A stretch of 39,820 bases of DNA from a bacterium (lineage in GTDB: Bacteria; Caldisericota; Caldisericia; UBA6126): positions 1 to 39,820 of the forward strand of contig JAJFUD010000056.1 of the NCBI GenBank assembly GCA_021372585.1, read 5' to 3'. The notes beneath the pieces are model-generated. The model saw only the letters and a program-made list of their open reading frames with translations, was not told the DNA's origin and made no database searches. Below, in pieces: positions 8,900 through 17,692 of the stretch (positions within the stretch are counted from its first letter, which is position 1; each line of letters begins with the position of its first letter). The position numbers and the translations under genes are program-made.

Positions 8900-9807
8900 T
8901 TTCTCAACCTTGGATCAAAAGCGTCTCGTAAGCCATCCCCGAGGAAGTTAAAAGAGAGCATGGTTAAGCAGATGAAAAAAGCGGGGAAGAATAACAGGAA
9001 CGGATAAGCATTGATAGCACGAATCCCATCGGAGGCCAGTACTCCCCAGGAAGCCATCGGGGCGCTAACGCCAAGACCGATGAAGCTCAGGAAGGCTTCA
9101 AAGAAAATGGCATTGGGAATCATCAGAGTAACACTGACCGTAATCGGTCCAATCGTGTTCGGAAGCAGATGCTTAAATAAGACCTGCCGATTTGTAGCAC
9201 CCAGCATTTTAGCAGCCAGTGCGAATTCCTGCTCTTTCAGGGTTAAGATCTGTCCACGAACGATTCTGGCCATACCTACCCAGTAACTCAAACCAAGCGC
9301 AATAAAAATGTTGGTAAGTCCAGGTTTTAAGATGACCATTAATAGAATCACAATAAGTAAAATGGGGATGCTGTAGATGATATCCACGATTCGCATCATA
9401 AATTCATCTATTTTACCGCCAAAATAACCCGAAATACCTCCGTATATGACGCCAATGACGAGGTTAATAAAACTAGCCACTAAACCGACGGTAAGAGAGA
9501 TCCTGCCGCCCCACATCACCCTGACCAGTACATCACGGCCTAATTCATCCGTCCCAAACCAATGTTGCCAGGAAGGGTTCAAAAATGTTCTCGCCAGGTC
9601 GATATTTTGATAGGTATAGGGTACCAAGAACGGACCGATAATCGAGAATAGTGCAATGAGTATGATCAGATACAACCCTATCATCGACATCTTGTTTTGC
9701 TTCAATCGAGACCAACCGTCCTGCCAAAAATTTAAGGAAGGCCTGGTTTTTTCTTTCTTTTGTAGTGCTTCTTTTGGTAAAGGAGCAAAAAGAGAGTCGT
9801 TAATCAT
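8896..9807 (-). CDS. oppC: oligopeptide ABC transporter permease OppC
   Basis: A 303-residue inner-membrane permease. A cytoplasmic N-terminal segment is followed by a first helix (IGLYLIILIALFSIIGPFLV), the conserved HWFGTDELGRDVLVRVMWGGR periplasmic motif, and the BPD_transp_1 core. The EAA loop reads EFALAAKMLGATNRQVLFKH, then LLPNTIGPI. The C-terminus FLGDGLRDAFDPRLRK is diagnostic of OppC/DppC. It overlaps oppB by eight bases with no clear Shine-Dalgarno, so coupling to oppB is likely. Confidence 0.94.
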   Translation of the reverse strand: MINDSLFAPLPKEALQKKEKTRPSLNFWQDGWSRLKQNKMSMIGLYLIILIALFSIIGPFLVPYTYQNIDLARTFLNPSWQHWFGTDELGRDVLVRVMWGGRISLTVGLVASFINLVIGVIYGGISGYFGGKIDEFMMRIVDIIYSIPILLIVILLMVILKPGLTNIFIALGLSYWVGMARIVRGQILTLKEQEFALAAKMLGATNRQVLFKHLLPNTIGPITVSVTLMIPNAIFFEAFLSFIGLGVSAPMASWGVLASDGIRAINAYPFLLFFPAFFICLTMLSFNFLGDGLRDAFDPRLRK

Positions 9808-10735
9808 TTTGTTTCACGATTCGAATCCGAGGATCCACAAATGTATAAGAGATATCCACCAGAAAGTTTAATCCCACCAACAAAACGCAATAGAAGATCG
9901 TGACACCCATTATCACCGTATAATCCCTGTCATATATTGAAGAGACAAAGTACTTTCCCAATCCCGGAATAGCAAAGATGCTCTCCACTAGAAAGCTTCC
10001 GGTAAAAACAGAGGCCACCAACGGTCCCAGATAGGTTATCACCGGTAGAATAGCATTTTTGATAGCATGTCGGGTAAGCACAATTCTTTCTGGTAATCCT
10101 TTTGCTCTGGCTACTTTGATATAATCCTGGTTTAAAACCTCGAGCATATTGGTGCGTATGGTTTTAGCGATGAACGCCATCGGATAGGCTGCCAAAGTAA
10201 ATGCCGGTAGAACGATATGAGCAGGAGACCCCCATCCGGCAACCGGGAACCACCCCAGCTTAAAACCCACCACATACATCAGAAAGGTGGCGAGTATAAA
10301 ACTCGGAATAGATACCCCGAGTAAAGCCAGGAACATAAACAGGGAATCCTGCCAACGGTGAGGATACAGAGCAGAAATAGTGCCTGCAGCGATCCCCAGT
10401 ATCAGGGCGATGATAATCGCAACAAAACCTAATACGGCTGAAATGGGAAACTTCTGTCGAATAATGTCATTCACGGTTAGTGCTTCATAGCGAAATGATG
10501 GACCCAAATCCAGCCGGATCAAATTTTTCATGTAATCAAAGTATTGGAATAACACTGGTTTATCCAGGTTATACCGGGCTTCGATATTTTTTTTGACTGC
10601 TGGCGGTAACGGTTTCTCGCGGGTAAACGGGCCACCCGGTATCGCATGAGCCATAATGAATGTCAAAGTCGCCACGGTTAACACAACGATCACAATATAA
10701 ATAAATTTGCGGATTAAATACGTTGCTAAAGCCAA
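9800..10735 (-). CDS. oppB: oligopeptide ABC transporter permease OppB
   Basis: A 311-residue permease partner of OppC. The N-terminus LIRKFIYIVIVVLTVATLTF is the first helix, followed by AHAIPGGPF. The EAA loop is QDYIKVARAKGLPERIVLTRHAIKNA (broken at residue 20 by convention), and the C-terminus LVDISYTFVDPRIR is the family ending. The start is TTG at 10735, since the nearby ATG runs into a stop after two codons; a CAGGGAT sequence lies about ten bases upstream. It follows oppA by 39 bases. Confidence 0.92.
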   Translation of the reverse strand: MALATYLIRKFIYIVIVVLTVATLTFIMAHAIPGGPFTREKPLPPAVKKNIEARYNLDKPVLFQYFDYMKNLIRLDLGPSFRYEALTVNDIIRQKFPISAVLGFVAIIIALILGIAAGTISALYPHRWQDSLFMFLALLGVSIPSFILATFLMYVVGFKLGWFPVAGWGSPAHIVLPAFTLAAYPMAFIAKTIRTNMLEVLNQDYIKVARAKGLPERIVLTRHAIKNAILPVITYLGPLVASVFTGSFLVESIFAIPGLGKYFVSSIYDRDYTVIMGVTIFYCVLLVGLNFLVDISYTFVDPRIRIVKQND

Positions 10736-10774
10736 TTAATTCATCCCTGCCATTATTAAATACTGAAATCTACT

Positions 10775-12505
10775 CTACGGTGTTGTCTCTGCGCTGATCT
10801 CAGTCCATTTAAAATCAGTATAGCCCAAACTGGAGGAGATGTAATGCTGCAGTTTTTTGCTGATCAATATCGGACGGGTATAAAAATAGATGGGAGCGAT
10901 TGGCATATCTTCCATTAAGAGCATCTCTGCATCGTGCAAGTAACGCATCCTAAGAAAATTGTCATTCGCTGAACGCGCTTTTTCAATTAGCGCATCAAAA
11001 GAGGGACTTACCCACCCTGTATCACTGGTGCCGCTTGAACTGTAAAAGGTATCCAAAAAGGTGCTGGGGTCCATAAAATCACCAATCCATCCAGCTCTGG
11101 CAACATCATAATCCAAACTGGATCGCTTATCCAGATAGACCTTCCACTCCTGGTTCATTAAATTACATTTAATCCCTAATCCTTCATTCCACATTTGTTG
11201 TATTGCCTGTGCAATGCTGTGGTGGGTTTCATTCGAATTATATAGGATGTTCATTTCAGGAAATCCGGCCCCTCCCGGAAATCCGGCTTCCGCTAATAAT
11301 TCTTTTGCCTCTTCTAAGTTGTTATCAGTAAAATACTGATCTCCTCCGACTGTTCGGAACTCTTTGTCACTGGTTGAATCGGGAATGCCATACGGGACAA
11401 ATGCCATGGCTGGTTTTTGCTCGCCCTTGGTGATATTCTGGACAATGGATTGACGATCAATCGCAAAAGAAAGCGCTTTCCTCACTCTTACATCATCAAA
11501 GGGCTTTCTGGTTGTATTAAAAGCGTAATAATACGTACCCAGATAAGGTAGAATTTGTAGTTTTCCTTCTTTTTTTAACCTGTCAAATTCGATAGGGGGC
11601 GGATTAGTGGCGACATCCAGCTGTCCGCTTTCCCATAATACCAATTCTGTGGCTTGGTTATCTACCATGGTGAATAGAATTTTCGAAAGCTTGACCACTC
11701 CTGCATCCCAGTATTTCTCGTTCTTAACCACCTCTATTTTGTCTGCATGTATCCAGGTATTCATCTTGAAAGGCCCGTTACCGACAAAGTTCTTGGCTGA
11801 TTTTGACCAATCAGGATTCTTTTCTACGACCAGGTGATTTACCGGCAGGTACGTAGTAAAAGTCAGCAGTGACAGGAAGAAGGGCGTGTTCGATTCTAAA
11901 CTGACTAATAGAGTATTGTCATCGGTTGCTTTGACCCCGATATCATCGAGAGAGAAAGGTTTATCAAGATCAGGCACCTGACTGTTATCAGCGTTTAAGA
12001 CCGGATTTCCTTTTTCATCCAGTTTCGGATAATAATATTTGTTTTCCATCTTAAATTCGGTCTGTCCTTCAGCAGGAACCGCGGAATTTAAAATTTTTCC
12101 ATTTTTCAAATAATACAACTGATAAGCATATTCTGATGCTAACTCCGGAGAGAGGGCTCTTTTCCAGGAATATTCGAAATCATAAGCCGTAACAGGATCT
12201 CCATTGGACCACATTACTCCTTTACGGAGAGTAAAAGTGTATTCATTGTTTTCATTGGGACCATTCCATTTTTCTGCCACAGACGGAATAATCTCGTTTT
12301 GTTCGTTATACCTTGTCAAACCATCGAATAAATTCAATAATACCGTAAATTCAGGAATGCCGGTAGCTTTACCCGGATCAAGATATTGCGGTTCTGCGGC
12401 AATATTATACCGCACGATAGACGCAGATTTTTTTGGAGAACAACCGTTTAAAGTCACAACGGAAAGCAGAATGGAGACTACAACCAAATAAACAAAACGT
12501 TTCAT
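10775..12505 (-). CDS. oppA: oligopeptide-binding lipoprotein OppA
   Basis: A 576-residue SBP_bac_5 protein that captures peptides outside the membrane. The signal peptide ends in the lipobox TLNGC with the lipidated Cys22. Family landmarks are EPQYLDPGKATG, LFDGLTRYN, YTFTLRKGVMWSNGDPVTA, VGNGPFKM and VRKALSFAIDRQSIV. The ATG follows AGAGGAGGAATCC, one of the best Shine-Dalgarnos in the window. It is the first gene of oppABCDF, 72 bases after tsaC; a weak promoter (TTTACG, 17 bases, TTAAAT) is possible in that gap. High expression over the permeases is expected from its position. Confidence 0.94.
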   Translation of the reverse strand: MKRFVYLVVVSILLSVVTLNGCSPKKSASIVRYNIAAEPQYLDPGKATGIPEFTVLLNLFDGLTRYNEQNEIIPSVAEKWNGPNENNEYTFTLRKGVMWSNGDPVTAYDFEYSWKRALSPELASEYAYQLYYLKNGKILNSAVPAEGQTEFKMENKYYYPKLDEKGNPVLNADNSQVPDLDKPFSLDDIGVKATDDNTLLVSLESNTPFFLSLLTFTTYLPVNHLVVEKNPDWSKSAKNFVGNGPFKMNTWIHADKIEVVKNEKYWDAGVVKLSKILFTMVDNQATELVLWESGQLDVATNPPPIEFDRLKKEGKLQILPYLGTYYYAFNTTRKPFDDVRVRKALSFAIDRQSIVQNITKGEQKPAMAFVPYGIPDSTSDKEFRTVGGDQYFTDNNLEEAKELLAEAGFPGGAGFPEMNILYNSNETHHSIAQAIQQMWNEGLGIKCNLMNQEWKVYLDKRSSLDYDVARAGWIGDFMDPSTFLDTFYSSSGTSDTGWVSPSFDALIEKARSANDNFLRMRYLHDAEMLLMEDMPIAPIYFYTRPILISKKLQHYISSSLGYTDFKWTEISAETTP

Positions 12506-12577
12506 GGATTCCTCCTCTAATTGTCCTGAAAATATCTCTTAATTTAATTGTACAAGGGAAACGCCGTAAACCAATAT

Positions 12578-13237
12578 TCAATCCCCCTTTTTTTTAACTT
12601 GGAAAAAAGGGGCTAGTTCTTCTGTAGAGATAATACCCTCGCGAATCATTTTATATCGATCATTTCCAAATAATTGGATCACGGTGGAAGGGAGTGCTTC
12701 CATCTCCCCCCCATCCAGCACAATCAACTCTTGGATGGAAAGAGATAGAAGCCAGCTTTGTATTGAATGTCCTTCCCGAAAAGGAGAAGATCCGCTTGGA
12801 TTGGCGCTCGTGGTTAACAGCGGGAAATCCAGAAAAGTAAACAGATCCAGCAGGATTTTATCATCAGGGACACGCATCCCGATTGAGTCAGGATCATCCT
12901 GACCGAAAAAGAGTTGGGAGCTCTTCTCAAAAGGTAAGACCACGGTCAGTGGTCCCGGCCAATAAGCATTTATCAGAGGATGTTGCAGAAGCTTTGGCTC
13001 ACTGATATAAGGCTGAAATTGAGCTACCGTTGATCCAAGCAATATCAAAGGCTTGCCCTTTTCGCGGTTTTTCACTTTATATAGCTGGTCAACCGCTTGT
13101 GAAAGCACCGCCTTCACTCCGATCCCATAAAGCGTATCGGTGGAAAAAGCAAGAATACCTCCGTTATTCAGGTGATACAGAATAATCTGTTTCTCTAGAC
13201 GAGATAATGAGCTTCTGCCAACTGTCGAAATGATCAT
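12578..13237 (-). CDS. tsaC: threonylcarbamoyl-AMP synthase (Sua5/YwlC family)
   Basis: A 219-residue YrdC-fold enzyme that makes threonylcarbamoyl-AMP from Thr, bicarbonate and ATP, the first step of t6A37 in ANN-decoding tRNAs. Motifs: FSTDTLYGIGV (31-41), KVKNREKGKPLILLG (54-68), WPGPLTVVLPF, SIGMRVPDD and LLTTSANPSG. Without the Sua5 C-terminal domain it is the short TsaC form. The ATG overlaps the plsY stop by four bases. The place after prfA-prmC is a known clostridial/Bacillus order (ywlC). Confidence 0.93.
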   Translation of the reverse strand: MIISTVGRSSLSRLEKQIILYHLNNGGILAFSTDTLYGIGVKAVLSQAVDQLYKVKNREKGKPLILLGSTVAQFQPYISEPKLLQHPLINAYWPGPLTVVLPFEKSSQLFFGQDDPDSIGMRVPDDKILLDLFTFLDFPLLTTSANPSGSSPFREGHSIQSWLLSLSIQELIVLDGGEMEALPSTVIQLFGNDRYKMIREGIISTEELAPFFQVKKKGD

Positions 13238-13863
13238 TTATGCTTGCATATATTTTGTTTGAACATGACTTTTTCTTCATGAGAAAGCAGTCGTTTGATA
13301 TTCTCCCGGTGCTGCCAAATTCCTAAGATAGCAAAGAAAAACACAAACACCCAAGCCAGCTTGTTTTGAAGATTCGTGGCAGGATGAATAAGGATCATTA
13401 ACCAAGGTGCTGTACATAATGCCAGGATGGAAGCCATTGATACCCAGCCGGTAATGGATATGGTGATAATCCATAGGATAACCAGTATCAAAGCGATCCG
13501 ATAATCATATATCAAGAGTAAGCCCGCAGTGGTTCCAACCCCCTTTCCTCCCTTGAAGGAGAGAAAGAGTGAAAAATTATGTCCCAGGACGGCGGCTGAG
13601 GAAAGGAGCAGAGAAAGACCGCGTTGTCCCGGAAACAGCTTTTCTGCAATCAGGAAAGGGACAATTCCCTTGGAGAGGTCGAACAATAAGGAAATGATGC
13701 CAAACTTAAAGCCTAGCACTCTTGTAATGTTAGTAGCACCTATGTTTCCGGATCCTTTTTCCCTGACATTCGTATGGCAAAAAACCAGAGCCAGCCAGTA
13801 TCCAAATGGAATAGAACCGTAACAATAAGCACCAAGAACAAACAGGGCGATGGTTAAGATAAT
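13234..13863 (-). CDS. plsY: glycerol-3-phosphate acyltransferase PlsY with a non-AUG start
   Basis: PlsY acylates glycerol-3-phosphate from acyl-phosphate, the first step of phospholipid synthesis. From any ATG/GTG/TTG the longest frame begins only at GTG 13719 and would lose the first helix and the first catalytic loop. The open frame continues upstream and encodes GAYCYGSIPFGYWLA and the motif GSGNIGATNITRVLG, which PlsY needs. No ATG, GTG or TTG exists between that region and the in-frame TGA. A GGAGGG lies at 13874-13869, with ATT at 13863 and ATC at 13860. From ATT the protein is 209 residues, the family's usual size. Later motifs include FKGGKGVGTTAG and ILGIWQHRENIKRLL. It overlaps prmC by ten bases (seven if ATC) and tsaC by four. 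Confidence 0.85.
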   Translation of the reverse strand: MILTIALFVLGAYCYGSIPFGYWLALVFCHTNVREKGSGNIGATNITRVLGFKFGIISLLFDLSKGIVPFLIAEKLFPGQRGLSLLLSSAAVLGHNFSLFLSFKGGKGVGTTAGLLLIYDYRIALILVILWIITISITGWVSMASILALCTAPWLMILIHPATNLQNKLAWVFVFFFAILGIWQHRENIKRLLSHEEKVMFKQNICKHK

Positions 13864-14741
13864 AAGAACCCTCCGATAATCCTCGGTATACCAGATAGGT
13901 CATCCTTCGCAAACAGATTGGTAAAACCGGATTCTTTCATCAGTTTTAATGCAGATTGTTTTTGCTGGTATCCAATCTCAAACACAAGACAACCCCCGGG
14001 TACCAGATACTGTTTCGATTGGTGAATCAGCGACCGGATCACTTCCAGCCCGTCTTTTCCGCCATCCAGAGCAATTTTGGGTTCAGATAGCACTTCCTTT
14101 GAAAGCGACGGTATCTGTTCGTTTGGAATATAAGGGGGATTGGAAACTACAAAATGATACTGTCTTTGTTCGGGTACTTTTGAAAATAGGTCGCTTTGAA
14201 AAAAATGGATTCTATGGAGTAAATGATGATTTCTGGCATTTTCTTTCGCTACTTCAAGCGCTTTTTCAGAGATATCCAGAGCATCAATCAGAATGTCACT
14301 ACAATGATAAGCCAAAGCAATGGAGATAGCACCTGAACCTGTTCCAATTTCAATCAATTTAACTGGTTGTATCGGGTATTTTTTTATTTGAGCAATCGTT
14401 TCTTCTACCAAAATCTCTGTTTCATGTCTGGGAATCAACGTATGGTGATTCACAAAAAACGAGAGCGCAAAAAATTCCCGCTTATTGGTCAAATAACTCA
14501 ATGGTACCCCTTTTGCTCTTTTTTTGAGTAATTGCTTATAACGAAATTCTGAAGATCTATCGACTTTATTCAACCAATTCTGATAAAGAGACAACTTATT
14601 CTGTTTGGTTACATACGATAGCAGCATTTCTGCTTCGATACGGCTGGATGCTTTGTTAATCAGCTCTTTATGCCCAAAAAAAATCAAGTCTCCAATCGTT
14701 TTTTCTTTTACAACTTTAGATTTTTTATGTCTCTCTTCCAT
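13854..14741 (-). CDS. prmC: peptide chain release factor glutamine methyltransferase
   Basis: A 295-residue SAM-dependent methyltransferase that N5-methylates the GGQ glutamine of release factors. It has an N-terminal helical domain (about 15-95) and a Rossmann domain with IEIGTGSGAISIALA (130-144) and the catalytic NPPYIP (201-206). The start ATG is three bases after the prfA stop, behind GAGGG. Its substrate, RF1, is encoded directly upstream, the standard prfA-prmC pair. The 5' region of plsY, including its Shine-Dalgarno, overlaps its end. Confidence 0.95.
   Translation of the reverse strand: MEERHKKSKVVKEKTIGDLIFFGHKELINKASSRIEAEMLLSYVTKQNKLSLYQNWLNKVDRSSEFRYKQLLKKRAKGVPLSYLTNKREFFALSFFVNHHTLIPRHETEILVEETIAQIKKYPIQPVKLIEIGTGSGAISIALAYHCSDILIDALDISEKALEVAKENARNHHLLHRIHFFQSDLFSKVPEQRQYHFVVSNPPYIPNEQIPSLSKEVLSEPKIALDGGKDGLEVIRSLIHQSKQYLVPGGCLVFEIGYQQKQSALKLMKESGFTNLFAKDDLSGIPRIIGGFLLS
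13869..13874 (-). promoter_or_regulatory. Shine-Dalgarno that fixes the unusual plsY start
   Basis: GGAGGG on the minus strand, inside the last codons of prmC, five bases before ATT (13863) and eight before ATC (13860). It is the only strong ribosome-binding sequence near the expected PlsY N-terminus. Confidence 0.6.
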
Positions 14742-14744
14742 GGA

Positions 14745-15812
14745 TTATCCGACCCTCTCTCTACGCTTCTGATCATAATTTACACGAAGAGAATGAATCA
14801 ATTCACCGAGATCACCGTTCATGATTTCAGGAAGGTTATACAAGGTTAATCCAATTCGATGGTCCGTCACCCTATTCTGTGGGTAATTGTAAGTGCGGAT
14901 TTTTTCAGATCGGTCTCCCCATCCCACCTGTGCTTTTCTCTGGGCAGCTTCTTCTTTGGCTATTCTGTTCTGCTCTTCTTCCATCAATTTGGCACGGAGT
15001 ATTTTCATCGCTTGTTCTTTGTTCTGTAATTGAGACCGTTCATCCTGACAACTGACCACGATACCACTGGGTATATGAGTAATGCGGATGGCGGTCTCAT
15101 TTTTCTGGACGTTTTGTCCACCATGTCCGGATGCATTGAACACATCGATCCGAAGGTCTTCCTGTTTGATAGAAATTTCCGCTTCTTCGGCTTCTGCCAT
15201 AACCGCTACCGTTGCAGTAGAGGTGTGAATTCTTCCGCTGGCTTCTGTTTCCGGTACGCGCTGAACCCTGTGAACCCCGCTTTCGAAACGAAGATAATGG
15301 AATACGCTGTTCCCTTCAATTGAGAAGATAATCTCTTTAAAGCCGCCTAATCCAGTTGGATGAGAGGATAACAGAGCGATTTTCCAACCCTTGATTAAGG
15401 CATAATTGCTGTACATTCGGAAAAGATTGGCTGCAAACAAAGCTGCTTCCTCACCACCCGCAGCAGCTCTGATTTCCATAATGACACCACGGTCATCCTG
15501 CGGATCTTTTGGAAGAAGCAACACTTTCGCTTCTTCTTCCAGAGATTCCAATTTTAACTGAGTCAATACGATTTCATCTTCAATTTCTTCCAAAAGGTCC
15601 GTTTCGGATTCCTCATTTTTTAAATGCTTCAAATCCTCAAGGTCCTTTTTAGTCAGAAGATAAGTCAGATATAATTTATGATAAGGTTTTAAGTCTGCTT
15701 CCTCTTTCCCATACTTGATCAACAGATCTGAGTCTTTCAATACTTCTTCTGTAGTGAGCTTTCCGATAACTTCTTCGTATTTTCGGCTTAATTCAGCCAA
15801 CTTTTCAAACAT
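14745..15812 (-). CDS. prfA: peptide chain release factor 1
   Basis: RF1 reads UAA and UAG and triggers release of the peptide. With the ATG at 15812 it has 355 residues, beginning MFEKLAELSRKYEE as in the family; a TTG two codons upstream (15818) is an alternative. The codon-recognition PxT motif is PET in VQRVPETEASGR. The catalytic GGQ lies in ASGHGGQNVQKNETAIRITH. The tail RVTDHRIGLTLYNL is conserved. It sits between rho and prmC. UAG, UAA and UGA are all used as stops in this window, so RF2 should be elsewhere. Confidence 0.97.
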   Translation of the reverse strand: MFEKLAELSRKYEEVIGKLTTEEVLKDSDLLIKYGKEEADLKPYHKLYLTYLLTKKDLEDLKHLKNEESETDLLEEIEDEIVLTQLKLESLEEEAKVLLLPKDPQDDRGVIMEIRAAAGGEEAALFAANLFRMYSNYALIKGWKIALLSSHPTGLGGFKEIIFSIEGNSVFHYLRFESGVHRVQRVPETEASGRIHTSTATVAVMAEAEEAEISIKQEDLRIDVFNASGHGGQNVQKNETAIRITHIPSGIVVSCQDERSQLQNKEQAMKILRAKLMEEEQNRIAKEEAAQRKAQVGWGDRSEKIRTYNYPQNRVTDHRIGLTLYNLPEIMNGDLGELIHSLRVNYDQKRRERVG

Positions 15813-15840
15813 ACCCAACCATTCTTCTTTCTACCAATAT

Positions 15841-17271
15841 TTATTTATTATCGATCGCAATACTCTCCAGGAATTTTTCATTCGAGGGAGTTTCGCTAGC
15901 CCATTTAATGAGTCTCTCTAAAGCTTCAGAAGTGTCCAGATTAGAGATGAACCGTCTGAGTGTCCAGATTCTTTTGAGCTCATCAGGTAAGTACAGCAAC
16001 TCTTCTCTTCTGGTGCCGGATCGCTTTACATCAATGGCTGGATGAAGTCTTCTTTCAGCCAATTTTCTGTCTAAAACCAATTCCATGTTGCCTGTTCCTT
16101 TAAATTCCTCATATATGATCTCATCCATTTTTGAGCCGGTTTCCACCAGTGAAGTTGCAATAATGGTCAAACTGCCGCCGCCATCAATATTTCTGGCTGC
16201 ACCCAAAACTTTTTTCGGTCCATGGATAGCCGCTGTGTCTAAACCTCCGGTTAAGGTTCTACCACTTGGAGTGACCGACAAGTTGTAGGCACGCGTCAAC
16301 CTGGTAATACCATCCAGCAGGATCACCACATCACGTTTGGATTCAACTAAACGTTTCGCTCTCTCTACCGCAAGTTCTACGACTCGTATATGATTTTCCG
16401 GCAGTTGGTCAAAGGTGGAAGAAATGACATCCGCTTTGACAGATCGCTGCATATCGGTTACTTCTTCAGGACGTTCATCTATCAAGAGAATCATCAGATA
16501 TACTTCAGGATGATTAATCGAGATACTTTGGGCTATTCTCTTAATGACAGTGGTCTTTCCCGCTTTGGGGGGAGAAACGATCAAACCTCTCTGCCCTTTG
16601 CCTAGCGGAGCGATTAAATCAACCAGTCTGACAGTCATATTGGTCACTTCCGGAGACTCCAGCTTGAATCTTTCAATGGGAAAGATAGGGATTAAATCTT
16701 CAAACCTAGCTCTTCCCTGTACTTCTTCATAGGGGAGCCGGTTAATTGTCTCCAATTTTAATAAGGCGGCATATTTTTCATTTTCCCTTTCAGGGAGGCG
16801 AATAAAACCCTCTATCTCATCTCCTTCGCGTAAACCAAATTTCTTAATCTGAGAAGGAGCGACATAAATGTCTGTCGATGAGGGAATGTATTTGGCTGAT
16901 CGGAGAAAACCATATCCGTCGGGATGAATATCTAAAATCCCTTTTCCTCTGTGTAACAATGGGATCTCATCATCCTTACGTTTTTCTTCTCTTGGTGGTT
17001 TGATCGCCGGTACTGCTACAGGTTTAATAGATTCCAGAGGCACTTCTGTGGTTTCAGGCATAACATTGTGTTCTTCTTCAGATTCATTCTTTGCCGTAGT
17101 AGTGGTTGAAGCAGGTTCTGCCCCTTTATTCAACTCGAGTATCATGTCGATTAACTCGTCTTTTTTATACCGGGTATAGCGTTTAATGTTAAACTCCCTC
17201 GCTACATCATACAAATCTCTCGCTTTAAGGTTCTCTAATGATTCTCTTGAATAGTTCTCTAATTTGGTCAA
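15841..17271 (-). CDS. rho: transcription termination factor Rho
   Basis: A 476-residue hexameric RNA helicase that ends transcription. The N-terminal SAP-like domain (about 10-50) is followed by a short acidic/Ala-Pro linker (51-103), the cold-shock RNA-binding fold (DGYGFLRSAKYIPSSTDIYV, 118-137), Walker A PPKAGKTT (234-241), Walker B VVILLDGITRL (314-324), the Q loop and the R-loop region ETGSKMDEIIYEEFKGTGN. The start is TTG at 17271 behind GGGAGGCG; no other start would keep the N-domain. It overlaps rnhA by 47 bases. rpmE, often next to rho in Bacillota, is absent. Confidence 0.96.
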   Translation of the reverse strand: MTKLENYSRESLENLKARDLYDVAREFNIKRYTRYKKDELIDMILELNKGAEPASTTTTAKNESEEEHNVMPETTEVPLESIKPVAVPAIKPPREEKRKDDEIPLLHRGKGILDIHPDGYGFLRSAKYIPSSTDIYVAPSQIKKFGLREGDEIEGFIRLPERENEKYAALLKLETINRLPYEEVQGRARFEDLIPIFPIERFKLESPEVTNMTVRLVDLIAPLGKGQRGLIVSPPKAGKTTVIKRIAQSISINHPEVYLMILLIDERPEEVTDMQRSVKADVISSTFDQLPENHIRVVELAVERAKRLVESKRDVVILLDGITRLTRAYNLSVTPSGRTLTGGLDTAAIHGPKKVLGAARNIDGGGSLTIIATSLVETGSKMDEIIYEEFKGTGNMELVLDRKLAERRLHPAIDVKRSGTRREELLYLPDELKRIWTLRRFISNLDTSEALERLIKWASETPSNEKFLESIAIDNK

Positions 17272-17692
17272 GAGACGCCTCCCTTTCTGTATCTTTTTCT
17301 GTGATAAGATTTAACTTCTGATTACATAAAAAATCAGCTCTTGTATTTTTTTCTCTCCTAATATGCTCGATTAAAAAATGATGAATTCGAGGCTTCATCG
17401 ATAGATAACATTCAAAATAAGGAACCAGATTCTTAGACTTCACTCTGTAATGCCCATTCAATTGTTTGACCAGCAATTCACTGTCACTGAGCACTTGCAC
17501 TTCATTGAATTGATGGGTAATAGCATAAAGAAGCGCCATCAGCAACCCGGAATATTCTGCCTGGTTATTGGTTGCCAATCCTAAAAAAAAGCTCTCTTCG
17601 TGTATCACCTGACGATTCTGAAGGATCACATAAGCACAGCTAGACAATCCGGGATTCCCCCTTGATGCACCGTCAATATAGATTTGAACCAT
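17225..17692 (-). CDS. rnhA: RNase HI-family protein
   Basis: A 155-residue RNase H fold that cuts RNA in RNA-DNA hybrids. It starts IYIDGASRGNPG with Asp7, has NNQAEYSGLLMAL with Glu46 and LSDSELLVKQLNG with Asp70, and a late Asp in NTRADFLCN, so the DEDD set appears complete. It lacks the basic protrusion of E. coli RNase HI and resembles the short Bacillus/archaeal type (YpdQ/YpeP-like). The ATG at 17692 overlaps the zinc-ribbon gene's stop (TGATG), with a TTG codon just before it. Its 3' end overlaps rho by 47 bases, tying two R-loop-limiting enzymes together. Confidence 0.85.
   Translation of the reverse strand: MVQIYIDGASRGNPGLSSCAYVILQNRQVIHEESFFLGLATNNQAEYSGLLMALLYAITHQFNEVQVLSDSELLVKQLNGHYRVKSKNLVPYFECYLSMKPRIHHFLIEHIRREKNTRADFLCNQKLNLITEKDTEREASLDQIRELFKRIIREP

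Noticed and set aside
13719-13722. GTG at 13719 as the plsY start
   Set aside because: It removes the first helix and the conserved GSIPFG and GSGNIGATN motifs, giving only 161 residues.
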